Below are positions 43,795 to 51,139 of a DNA stretch of 64,000 bases, piece by piece. Below the pieces are notes generated by a model. That model made no database searches. It worked only from the letters and a program-made list of their open reading frames with translations, and was not told the DNA's origin. Every line of letters begins with the position of its first letter. Position 1 is the stretch's first letter. The stretch comes from Zeimonas sp046347945 (GTDB lineage Bacteria > Pseudomonadota > Gammaproteobacteria > Burkholderiales > Burkholderiaceae_E), in contig JAXMFB010000003.1 in the NCBI GenBank assembly GCA_046347945.1, forward strand, positions 248,001-312,000, given 5' to 3'. The translations under genes were made by a program, and so were the position numbers.

Positions 43795-44516
43795 TTCGCG
43801 AAGACGCCGAGCCGCTCGAGCTGGGCGTCGACCTGAGGCGCCCATCCGCGATTGGCCGCCGGGCTGGCCGGGCTGGGGTGCAGGATCTGGTCGATCCGGA
43901 CGCTGGAATCGACATCCAGTGCCGCCCGGATCCGCTTCATCGCATAGCCTCCGACGCCGATCGCCCAGTCGGGCTGCAGCGTGCCGATCGCCGCGCGCAG
44001 GTGCGCGTCGCAGGCGTCCTGCAACGGCCGCAGTTCGGCCGCCGGCAATTTCTCGGGCGTGAAGTTGCGACCGCTCGCCTCGAGGAACACCAGCGGGCAG
44101 TAGTTCAGCACGAAGCAGCGCTCGAAGAACGCCGGGGCGGACCCGAAGCGCGCAGCCGCCCATCCCCACAGGCGCTTGCCGCTCACCTCGGAGCGCCGGC
44201 ACGCGAAGCCTTCGATCGGGCGCTTCGGGTGCTCGTCGGCCGGACGCCGCACCGGGCCGTGCACCCCCATCCAGTCGCGCACCGCGGCGATTTCGCCGAA
44301 CGGCACGCCCGTCTGCATCATTCCGAACGGACCCGGATTCATGCCGACGAACACGATTCGCTTGCGCCCCTCGCCGTAGCGGCGCAGCCAGGCCTCGTGC
44401 GGCGCCCACGCGTAGTCGAGCGGGTTGTAGACGTGGGCGATCGGCGGGCCGAAGCGCAGGGTCGAGACGGCGCGCGACAGCGCGCGGGCGGCTTGGATCA
44501 GGTCGGCGGCGGACAT
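43791..44516 (-). CDS. SMUG1-type single-strand-selective uracil-DNA glycosylase
   Basis: 241-residue DNA repair enzyme. Motif A GMNPGPFGMMQTGVPFGE (residues 58-75) and the late HPSPASPAANRGW loop are the hallmarks of family 3 (SMUG1) glycosylases, which remove uracil and oxidised pyrimidines from DNA. SMUG1-type enzymes are sporadic in bacteria. ATG 44516 gives the normal family N-terminus. It has no purine-rich Shine-Dalgarno; on the mRNA it is instead preceded by a long pyrimidine run. It lies downstream of a strong terminator, so it must have its own promoter or rely on readthrough. Confidence 0.92.
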   Translation of the reverse strand: MSAADLIQAARALSRAVSTLRFGPPIAHVYNPLDYAWAPHEAWLRRYGEGRKRIVFVGMNPGPFGMMQTGVPFGEIAAVRDWMGVHGPVRRPADEHPKRPIEGFACRRSEVSGKRLWGWAAARFGSAPAFFERCFVLNYCPLVFLEASGRNFTPEKLPAAELRPLQDACDAHLRAAIGTLQPDWAIGVGGYAMKRIRAALDVDSSVRIDQILHPSPASPAANRGWAPQVDAQLERLGVFAN

Positions 44517-44566
44517 CGAGGAAGAGAAGGGCGAAGGGGGAAGGGGGAAGGGGGACAGGAACGGCC
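44517..44566. other. G-run tract with quadruplex potential
   Basis: On the plus strand four G-runs (GGG at 44529-44531 and GGGGG at 44536-44540, 44543-44547 and 44550-44554) are separated by 2-4 nt and include three copies of AAGGGGG. This fits a DNA G-quadruplex on the template strand just before the glycosylase start codon; the mRNA carries the C/T-rich complement. Confidence 0.5.
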
Positions 44567-44600
44567 AAAAGAAAGGGGCGCGGGTGTGTTGCCGCGCCCC
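44567..44600 (-). terminator. Strong intrinsic (Rho-independent) terminator
   Basis: On the minus strand a perfect 9-bp stem GGGGCGCGG/CCGCGCCCC (44600-44592 with 44583-44575) and an 8-nt loop are followed directly by TTTCTTTT (44574-44567). It ends transcription coming from the DUF364 side, and possibly the structured RNA at 44601-44750. Confidence 0.85.
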
Positions 44601-44749
44601 ATGAGCCGCGAGTAGCGGCTGCCCTTCCTCGAGCGGTGCCGATCCGGGGGCACACCGCGCATCGCTTCGATGCCCGGTGCTTCTGCGATCGAGCCGCTGT
44701 CGGAGTCGTCGGCATCGGCGCATCGCTGCGCCCGGTTCGATGCCTCACG
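44567..44749 (-). ncRNA. Possible structured small RNA or 3'-UTR-derived RNA
   Basis: The about 260-nt gap between DUF364 and the glycosylase has no credible gene on either strand but several hairpins: AGCCGC/GCGGCT (44604-44609 with 44615-44620), a longer one around GCATCG-ctt-CGATGC near 44670, GGGCGCA/TGCGCC-type pairing near 44720, and the terminator. A promoter-like TTGACC (44784-44779), 17 nt, TAACTT (44761-44756) would start an RNA near 44749 and end at about 44567. It does not match 6S, SRP, tmRNA or RNase P consensus elements I know. The alternative is simply the structured 3' UTR of the upstream operon. Confidence 0.35.
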
Positions 44750-44780
44750 GACTGAAAGTTAGTCCCGCTGCGCGGGGAGG

Positions 44781-45638
44781 TCAAGGCCGGCGGCCGCCGG
44801 CGGCGGCGAGACGCGCGAGCCCCGGATATTCGCCGCGGCGGATCGCGTACTTGCGCGCGTGCGCGCTCCAGGCCTCGCCCGCGCGCAGCGCATCGACGAC
44901 GGCGCCGGCGTCGGTGATCCAGCTGCCGCCGAACAGCGTGACGCCGCGCGCGAACAGCGGGTCGGGCAGGCAGCCCGCGCCGGGCCCGATCATCGCCACC
45001 TGCGCGGCGTTCGCGCAATGGCGCAGGATGCCGTCGGCCGTGCCGTTGAGCAGCACCGAGCTCGTGCAGAGCACCTTGTTGCACGACGCGAGTTCGGCCG
45101 CATCGAGCGTAACGCGGTAGCCGTCGTGCTCGCCGACGAGGTCCTCGCGCAGCTCGATCACGGTCACCCGCGCGCCGGCCGCGGTGCAGCGCCCGAGCAG
45201 CGGCCCGAAGAGCCCGACCATGCCGACGTGGTCGCCCGCCCTCGGGTCGAGCTCGCCGATCGAGTCGGCGCTGTCGGGCGCGACATAGCCGACCCGGTCG
45301 AACACGCAGCGGCTCAGCGCGTTGATCGCCGCCATGCCCAGCGTCCGGGCCACGGCGTCGCCGCGCGCGTAGCCGCCGGCCAGCTGCAGCGCGTCGGCGC
45401 CGGCGAGACGGGCGACGACGTCGCTGGCCCGCAGCTGCGCCCAGGTGTCGCCCAGCAGCACGAATGCAAGGCCCAGCGTGCCGTCTTCGAGCTCGAGCGC
45501 ACAGAACTCGCCGCGCCGGCTGTCGAACGTCTCGGGGCGCGGCAGGTGCAGCGCGCGAACCCGTGGCAGGGGAACGCCCGTCGCGAAGTCCTCGAGCAGG
45601 GCGATCAGCTCGGCGGCGATGGTCGATACGGTGGTCAT
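44781..45638 (-). CDS. DUF364 (putative heavy-metal chelation/Rossmann-like) protein
   Basis: 285-residue protein resembling the DUF364 family: an enolase N-terminal-like region, then a Rossmann-like half with VGMVGLFGPLLGRCTAAGARVTVIEL, the conserved VLCTSSVLLNGTADGIL and GPGAGCLPDPLFARGVTLFGG. Relatives are annotated as putative metal-chelation proteins, some linked to molybdenum or nitrogen metabolism, but no activity is established. It is the last gene of the minus-strand cluster 44781-51058, 22 nt after the SDR gene, and is followed by the terminator at 44567-44600. Confidence 0.78.
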   Translation of the reverse strand: MTTVSTIAAELIALLEDFATGVPLPRVRALHLPRPETFDSRRGEFCALELEDGTLGLAFVLLGDTWAQLRASDVVARLAGADALQLAGGYARGDAVARTLGMAAINALSRCVFDRVGYVAPDSADSIGELDPRAGDHVGMVGLFGPLLGRCTAAGARVTVIELREDLVGEHDGYRVTLDAAELASCNKVLCTSSVLLNGTADGILRHCANAAQVAMIGPGAGCLPDPLFARGVTLFGGSWITDAGAVVDALRAGEAWSAHARKYAIRRGEYPGLARLAAAGGRRP

Positions 45639-45660
45639 CGGGACTCCAGCCTGGGGGCGC

Positions 45661-46455
45661 TCATCGACGCATCCGGCGGGCCATGATGCGCGCATAGCCG
45701 GCCGGGGCCAGCCGGGACAGCCACCACGCGAATCGCGCGGTCGCCCCCGGCAAGAGGAGCCTGCGCTCGCGGCGCGCGGCCTCGTAGATGCGGTCGGCGA
45801 TCTCGGCGGGCGTCGCCGTGCTGCCGGCGATCGCCTTGGTGCCGCGAAACGGGTGGCCCTGCGGATCGAGCGCGTGGCGGTCGATGTCGGTCGCGATGAA
45901 CGACGGGCAGACCAGCATGACGGCGACGCCGGCGCCGGCCACTTCGCTGCGCAGGCTGTCGAAGAATCCGTGCAGCGCGTGCTTGCTCGCCGCGTACCCG
46001 GTGCGGCCCACGAGCGGCGCGAAGCCGGCGACGCTGGAGATCGCGATGACCATGCCGCGGTTCGCGAGCAGCCCGGGCAGCGCCGCATGCGTGCAATGCA
46101 TGGCGCCCAGGAAGTTGACCGCCATCACGCGACGGATCACGTCGGGCAGCGTGTGCGCGAAGTCGCCGTGGTGCGAAATGCCGGCGTTGCAGACCAGCAG
46201 GTCGAGGCTGCCGTAGTGCGCCGCGCCGGCCCGGATCGTCTCGCGGCAGGCCGCCTCGTCGGTCACGTCGCAGGTCGAGCCGAACACGGCGATCCCGGCG
46301 GCGCGCAGCGCGTCGACGGTGTGACCGAGCGAGGCCGCGTCACGATCGAGCGCGACGATGCGCGAGCCGGCGCGTCCGAAGCGTTCGCACAGCGCGCGGC
46401 CCAGCCCCGCGGCCGCGCCGGTGACGACGACGGTGGCGCCGGCGAATTCGCGCAT
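45661..46455 (-). CDS. Short-chain dehydrogenase/reductase
   Basis: 264-residue classical SDR. The cofactor motif TGAAAGLGRALCE starts near residue 13, and the acidic residue of LDRD suggests NAD preference. NAGISHHGDF, catalytic Ser in ISSVAGF and Tyr/Lys in YAASKHALHGF follow. The C-terminal tail is basic with ARFAWWLSRLAPAGYARIMARR, possibly membrane-associated, as in the SDR group acting on lipids or retinol-like substrates. It starts 2 nt after the epimerase stop, in the same operon. Confidence 0.88.
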   Translation of the reverse strand: MREFAGATVVVTGAAAGLGRALCERFGRAGSRIVALDRDAASLGHTVDALRAAGIAVFGSTCDVTDEAACRETIRAGAAHYGSLDLLVCNAGISHHGDFAHTLPDVIRRVMAVNFLGAMHCTHAALPGLLANRGMVIAISSVAGFAPLVGRTGYAASKHALHGFFDSLRSEVAGAGVAVMLVCPSFIATDIDRHALDPQGHPFRGTKAIAGSTATPAEIADRIYEAARRERRLLLPGATARFAWWLSRLAPAGYARIMARRMRR

Positions 46456-46457
46456 CG

Positions 46458-47408
46458 TCAGTTCCGCAGCCCGCGCGCGCGCAACCAGAGGTCGAACGTC
46501 TGCACCGAATTCAGGCGGGGCAGGTAGCCGAAGTCGCGCTTCAGGCGCGTGTTGTCGAGCACCGGCCGATAGCGCAGGAACCGCACCTGCTCGGGACCGT
46601 ACCGGGTCAGGCGCAGGCGCTCGAGCACCGCCAGCGCGGCCCCGAGCAGCGACGCCGGCAGCGTGACGCAGCGCTTGCCCAGCCGTTCCGCGATCTGCTG
46701 GATGGTCATCGCGCCGTCGCCGGCGAGGTTGTAGACGCCGGTGCGGTCGCTGCGGATCGCGTGCAGGATCGCGCCGACCACGTCCTGGTCCCAGACGAAC
46801 ACGAACGGGCTGTCCGAGCCGCGGATCGCGATGAGCCGCGGCTTCTCGAAGAGATCGGTGATCTGGTTGCGGGTGGTCTCGCCCAGGATCGTGCCGATCC
46901 TGAAGACCACCTGGAGCAGTTCCGGATGCTCGGCGCGGTAGCGCGCGAGCATCTCCTCGACCAGGCGCTTGTGGCACGAATAGGCGAACTCGTCGTTGCC
47001 CCGCACCGGCTGGTCCTCGGTGATCCACGCCGGATTGTCGGCGTGGTATCCGTAGGCGGCGCCGCTCGAGCTGACGACGATCTTCTTCACGCCGGCCGCG
47101 ACGCAGGACTCGAGCACGTTGCGCGTTCCGAGCACGTCGACCGAGTATTCGAACTCGCGCGTGCTGTCCCGGCCCGGGGTCACGATCGAGGCGAGGTGGA
47201 CGACGACGTCGCAGCCGCGCATCTGCGCGGCCAGCTCGGGCGACCGGACATCGGCCGTCAGGTAGCGCACCCCGGGCACGCGGCGCTCGGGCGGGCAGTC
47301 GCGGACGTCGGCCGCGACGACGTCGGCCGACGCCGCGCCGAGCGCGGCGACGAGCTGGCTGCCGAGATAGCCACCGGCGCCGGTCACGAAGACGCGCGGG
47401 CCGCTCAC
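46458..47408 (-). CDS. NAD-dependent epimerase/dehydratase (extended SDR)
   Basis: 316-residue extended SDR. The NAD motif VTGAGGYLGSQLV is at the N-terminus, then VVHLASIVTPG, SSSGAAYGYH and the active-site Tyr/Lys in YSCHKRLVEEML. It most resembles sugar-nucleotide epimerase or 3-beta-hydroxysteroid-dehydrogenase-like proteins; the precise substrate is unknown. The start is GTG at 47408, overlapping the stop of the transporter gene (GTGA), so the genes are translationally coupled. Confidence 0.86.
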   Translation of the reverse strand: MSGPRVFVTGAGGYLGSQLVAALGAASADVVAADVRDCPPERRVPGVRYLTADVRSPELAAQMRGCDVVVHLASIVTPGRDSTREFEYSVDVLGTRNVLESCVAAGVKKIVVSSSGAAYGYHADNPAWITEDQPVRGNDEFAYSCHKRLVEEMLARYRAEHPELLQVVFRIGTILGETTRNQITDLFEKPRLIAIRGSDSPFVFVWDQDVVGAILHAIRSDRTGVYNLAGDGAMTIQQIAERLGKRCVTLPASLLGAALAVLERLRLTRYGPEQVRFLRYRPVLDNTRLKRDFGYLPRLNSVQTFDLWLRARGLRN

Positions 47409-48334
47409 GGCGCGGGTGCGGGTTCGGGTTCGGGCGCCGGTGGCGGCCGGCGGCGCCACCAGGAAGCGAGCGCCATGCCGGTCAGGATGTGCCAGATGCC
47501 CCACCAGGCCGCCACGATCGCCATGCCGCCCATGCCGTCGAAGAAGTTGAACACCAGCACCAGCCCGAAGCCGGAATTCTGGATGCCGACTTCGATCGAG
47601 GTCGCGCGGCAGTCGCGCTCGGGCAGGCCGGCGAGGCGGCCGCTCCAGTAGCCCACCAGCAGCCCGAGCCCGTTCATCAGGAACACCACGCCCACCACGC
47701 GCCCGACGTGGTGGATGAAATGCTGCCAGTTCGCCGCCAGCGCGCCGATCACGAACGCGCCGAACACCACCAGCGACAGCACCTTGAACGGCTTGTGGGC
47801 GCGGCGCGCGAACGCGGGGAACCAGTGGGCGACGCCCATGCCGAGCGCCGCCGGAATGCCCAGCAGGAACACGATCGCGCCGACCACCTCGAGCGGGCTG
47901 AGCGCGACGGCGTGCAGCAACTGGTTGGTCGCGGGGTTCAGGCTTCCCCAGAACGCGAGGTTGAACGGCGTGAAGAACAGCGAGCCCAGCGTCGAGAACG
48001 CGCTGATCGTGATCGACAGCGCCGTGTTGCCGCGTGCGAAGTGCGTCAGGAAGTTGGAGAGGTTGCCGCCGGGGCAGGCGGCCACGAGGATCATCCCCAG
48101 CGCGATGCTCGGCGCCGGCTTCAGCAGCATCCCCAGCCCCCAGGCGACCGCCGGCAGCAGCAGGAACTGGCCGAGCAGGCCGATCACCGTGGCCCGTGGC
48201 GCGCTGGTGATGCCCGTGAAGTCGGACACCTTCATGTCCAGCGCCACGCCGAACAGCACCAGCGCGAGGATCACGTTCAGCGCGGTCAGCGACTCCGGGC
48301 TGAAGTTGAGCCGGACCAGGTCGATTTCGGTCAT
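47405..48334 (-). CDS. Bile acid:sodium symporter (SBF) family transporter
   Basis: 309-residue membrane protein with about nine or ten helices. Family-typical segments are LVLFGVALDMKVSDF, the sodium-site region ACPGGNLSNFLTHFARGNTALSI, and SIEVGIQNSGFGLVLVF followed by a crossover helix. The C-terminal tail is a Pro-Glu-Ala repeat. It would co-transport an organic anion with sodium. Its place between a ThDP enzyme and dehydrogenases suggests that it imports or exports the cluster's substrate. It begins 30 nt after the ThDP enzyme gene. Confidence 0.9.
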   Translation of the reverse strand: MTEIDLVRLNFSPESLTALNVILALVLFGVALDMKVSDFTGITSAPRATVIGLLGQFLLLPAVAWGLGMLLKPAPSIALGMILVAACPGGNLSNFLTHFARGNTALSITISAFSTLGSLFFTPFNLAFWGSLNPATNQLLHAVALSPLEVVGAIVFLLGIPAALGMGVAHWFPAFARRAHKPFKVLSLVVFGAFVIGALAANWQHFIHHVGRVVGVVFLMNGLGLLVGYWSGRLAGLPERDCRATSIEVGIQNSGFGLVLVFNFFDGMGGMAIVAAWWGIWHILTGMALASWWRRRPPPAPEPEPAPAP

Positions 48335-48364
48335 GCGGCGTCTCCGCTCGTCGGGCGTGTCGGG

Positions 48365-50122
48365 TCAGCGGCCCCTGGGTTCTTCGTGCATCTTCTTGAA
48401 GTGGATCAGTCCGGGCGCCCACATGTGCTTGACCGGGTCGACGTCGACGTGGATCACCGCGCACTTGCCGGAGGCGATCGCACGCTCGAGCGCGGGCCTG
48501 AGCAGGCGCGGATCGGCGACGCGCTCGCCGTGCGCGCCCATCGCCTGCGCCATCCGGTCGAACTCGATCTCGCCGAGGTCGGTCTTGATCGTCTCGTCGG
48601 GGCCGAGCGACTTCATGATCATCGTCTTGAGCGGACGAAGCATGAACTGCTGGTTCATCTTCACCATGCCCCACTGCCTGTCGCACAGCACCAGGTAGAT
48701 CACCGGCAAGTGGTTGCGCACCGCCGTCTCGACTTCCTGCGGGTGAAAGCCCATCGCGCCGTCGCCGATGATGCAGCACACCGGGCGCCCCGGCTGCGCT
48801 GCCGCCGCGCCGAGCGCCTGCGCGACGCCGGCGCCGAGCATGCCGAACTTGAACGTCGACAGGAGCGTGTTCGGTTGCCGGACCTGCCAGTGGAACATCG
48901 TCCAGATCGTCGCATTGCCGCCGTCGGCGACCAGCACCGTGTCGTCCGGGAACACCTCGCGGCAGACGTGCGCGACGTGCGCCGGGTTCATCGGCACCGA
49001 GTAGTCGGAGAGCGCCTTGTCCCAGCCTTCGCGGTCCTCGCGCATCGCCTTCGCGTAGCGGGCGACGCGCGCGCGCCGCTCGTCCAGGCGCATCTCGCCC
49101 TGCCTGCGCTCGAGCTCGTCGGCCAGCTGCTCGAGGAACGAGCGCGCGTCGCCGACGATTGCCAGGTCGACCGGGCGGTTCATGCCCAGCGCGTCGCCGT
49201 CGACGTCGACCTGGATCGTCTTCTGCTCGCCGGCGCTGCGCCAGTACGGCGGCTTGCCCCACCAGTCGGTCTCGCCGACACGCGAGCCGACGATCAGCAT
49301 CGCGTCGGCCTCGTTGCGCACCGTGTGGTTGAGCTTGATGTGGATCATCGGGATCGCCAGCGGCGAGGATTCCGGCAGCACGCCGCGGGCCGCCCAGCTG
49401 GTGGTGAGCGGCGCGTGCAGCGACTCGGCCACGCGCTGCAGCGCCGCGTACGCGCCGGCGTGGATGACGCCGCTGCCCGCATGAATTGCCGGCGCGCTGG
49501 CCTGCACCAGCACCTGCGCCGCGCGGCTCACCTGCTCGGCCGACGCCGCGACCGGGTCGGTACGGCGATACCGGTGCGGCTCCTGCAACGGCGCGCCCGG
49601 ATCCTTGAACTTGCCGTTCATGATGCTTTCCGGAACGTCGACGTGGACGACGCCCGGCCTGCCCTCCCAGCTGCGGCGCAGCGCCTTGCGGACGATCTCG
49701 CCGATGCGCTCGAACCCCGGCACCGCGACGCTCGACTTCGCCATGCGCGCGATCACGCCGGTCTGGTCGAAGCTCTGGTACGCCCCGGGCCGGTCGGGCC
49801 CCGCGATGCCGATGCGGCGCGCGCTGGTGATCGCGAGCACCCGGTTGCCTTCGGCCTGCTCGACGACGAGCCCCGGAAGCAGGTTGGCGACGCCGGGCCC
49901 GTTGCTCGCCATGCACACGCCCAGCCGCCCCGTGAGGCGCGCGTAGGCGCCCGCCATGTGCGCGGCGCTCGTTTCGTGGCGCGGCGTGACGATCTCGATT
50001 CCGAGCCGGTGCAGCGCCGAATAGAACCCGAAATACGTGCCGTCGATGATGCCGAAGACCTTCTCGACCCCTTCCTTCTGGAGCATGCGCGCGATCAGTT
50101 CGCCGCCGCTGATTTCCGACAT
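48365..50122 (-). CDS. Thiamine diphosphate-dependent enzyme (acetolactate synthase-like)
   Basis: 585-residue three-domain ThDP enzyme of the acetolactate synthase/2-oxoacid decarboxylase superfamily. The catalytic Glu50 is in TPRHETSAAHMAGAYARLTG. The central domain includes the NHTVRNEADAMLIVGSRVGETDWW region. The diphosphate-binding motif begins GDGAMGFHPQEVETAVRNHLP and ends with CDRQWGMVKMNQQF. ATG 50122 (MSEISGGEL) is chosen over the upstream open frame. The reaction is unknown: decarboxylation or carboligation of a 2-oxoacid or 2-hydroxyacyl-CoA is possible. It heads the tightly coupled SBF-epimerase-SDR-DUF364 set. Confidence 0.87.
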   Translation of the reverse strand: MSEISGGELIARMLQKEGVEKVFGIIDGTYFGFYSALHRLGIEIVTPRHETSAAHMAGAYARLTGRLGVCMASNGPGVANLLPGLVVEQAEGNRVLAITSARRIGIAGPDRPGAYQSFDQTGVIARMAKSSVAVPGFERIGEIVRKALRRSWEGRPGVVHVDVPESIMNGKFKDPGAPLQEPHRYRRTDPVAASAEQVSRAAQVLVQASAPAIHAGSGVIHAGAYAALQRVAESLHAPLTTSWAARGVLPESSPLAIPMIHIKLNHTVRNEADAMLIVGSRVGETDWWGKPPYWRSAGEQKTIQVDVDGDALGMNRPVDLAIVGDARSFLEQLADELERRQGEMRLDERRARVARYAKAMREDREGWDKALSDYSVPMNPAHVAHVCREVFPDDTVLVADGGNATIWTMFHWQVRQPNTLLSTFKFGMLGAGVAQALGAAAAQPGRPVCCIIGDGAMGFHPQEVETAVRNHLPVIYLVLCDRQWGMVKMNQQFMLRPLKTMIMKSLGPDETIKTDLGEIEFDRMAQAMGAHGERVADPRLLRPALERAIASGKCAVIHVDVDPVKHMWAPGLIHFKKMHEEPRGR

Positions 50123-50260
50123 CTCGTCCCCCGGTGCATGTGCGTGATTGCGTTGTTCGGTCTTGCGTGCCTTGCCCGGCGCGAGCAAAGGCGCGGGCCC
50201 GTCGCGCGCCAAGGACGCATCGAGCACCACGAACGTATCCAGAGCGCCAGTCGCCCCACG

Positions 50261-51058
50261 TCAGTCGACGACCAGTTCGCGGCGCACGCAGCGCACGTCG
50301 ATCTCGAACTCGAGCCCTTCGACCGGCGGGCGGCAGACGTTCCAGTCGATGCCCAGGCGCGCCAGCCCGCGCGGCGCGAAGTGGCTCGCGACCAGCGCCC
50401 CGATCTCGTGCTCCGTGTAGACCTGCACCGCGGTGAGCGCATTCCAGTCGCCGCCGAGGGCTGCGGTGTTGCGCGCGAGGCCGTCGAGCACGAATTCCGC
50501 CTTGCGGGCGAGGCCGGCCGGCGACGTATCGCCGTGCGCGACGATGCCGTCGGGAAACGGCGTGCCCTCGGCCCACTCCGCGAAGCCGGCGATCACGAAG
50601 CTGCGCGGCCCCGGAGCGTCGGCCGCATGGTCGGAGGTGGTCAGGAAGCCCGCGTGCGCCGCGCCGGTGGGCACCGTGTAGCTGAACGCGTGGAACCCCG
50701 GCTGCTGCGGCGCCTCGTGCACCGGGCAAGCGTTGCTGCGCGCGACCGGATTCAGCTCCTGGCGGCACAGCCCCCAGCGCTTGAGCACTGCGACCCACGA
50801 GGCATTGAAGTCCCCGAAGCCGCCCGGGCTGAACGGCTTCGGCGAGCGCAGCTCGGCCGCGCACAGCGCGGTGAGCGGCCGGTGGCGTTCGCGAAGGTGC
50901 GCGGCGATCGCCTCGAAACCCTCGGCGACCGGCAACACGCGCGCGAACCGGGCCCGCACGATCTCGAATCCCGGCAGCGCGATCACGCCGGACGAGAACG
51001 CCAGCCCGCCTTCCAGGAAAGCGTAGTCCGCGCCGGCGGAATTGTGTATGGTTGCCAA
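50261..51058 (-). CDS. RidA/CnbZ-like putative deaminase
   Basis: 265-residue protein resembling the family annotated after 2-amino-5-chloromuconate deaminase CnbZ. Recognisable parts are an N-terminal half with AELRSPKPFSPGGFGDFN, a middle region with NPVARSNACPVHEAP and HAFSYTVPT, and a C-terminal RidA-like half (ALTAVQVYTEHEI through GLEFEIDVRCVRREL). The best start is TTG at 51058, preceded by GAGGAAG; no ATG fits. It is divergent from the quinone oxidoreductase gene and lies 138 nt upstream of the ThDP enzyme gene on the same strand. It may deaminate an enamine-type intermediate. The assignment is by resemblance only. Confidence 0.65.
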   Translation of the reverse strand: MATIHNSAGADYAFLEGGLAFSSGVIALPGFEIVRARFARVLPVAEGFEAIAAHLRERHRPLTALCAAELRSPKPFSPGGFGDFNASWVAVLKRWGLCRQELNPVARSNACPVHEAPQQPGFHAFSYTVPTGAAHAGFLTTSDHAADAPGPRSFVIAGFAEWAEGTPFPDGIVAHGDTSPAGLARKAEFVLDGLARNTAALGGDWNALTAVQVYTEHEIGALVASHFAPRGLARLGIDWNVCRPPVEGLEFEIDVRCVRRELVVD

Positions 51059-51139
51059 CTCTGCTTCCTCGAGAACAAGGGTCCGGACCGGGCGACTATG
51101 CGCGACGCGGCCGGCCCGCGCAAGCATCCGGGTCAAGTC

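Noticed and set aside
44567..44749. Structured region as SRP RNA, 6S RNA, tmRNA or RNase P RNA
   Set aside because: A GGAAGG stretch recalls the SRP loop, but the conserved tetraloop region and arms are missing. The size and conserved elements of the other RNAs are also absent.
46458..50864. A very long open frame (about 1468 codons) spanning several genes on the minus strand
   Set aside because: It is an artefact of very high GC, where stop codons are rare. Only its last 316 codons (the epimerase) look like protein; the remainder is a shifted frame of the transporter and ThDP enzyme genes.
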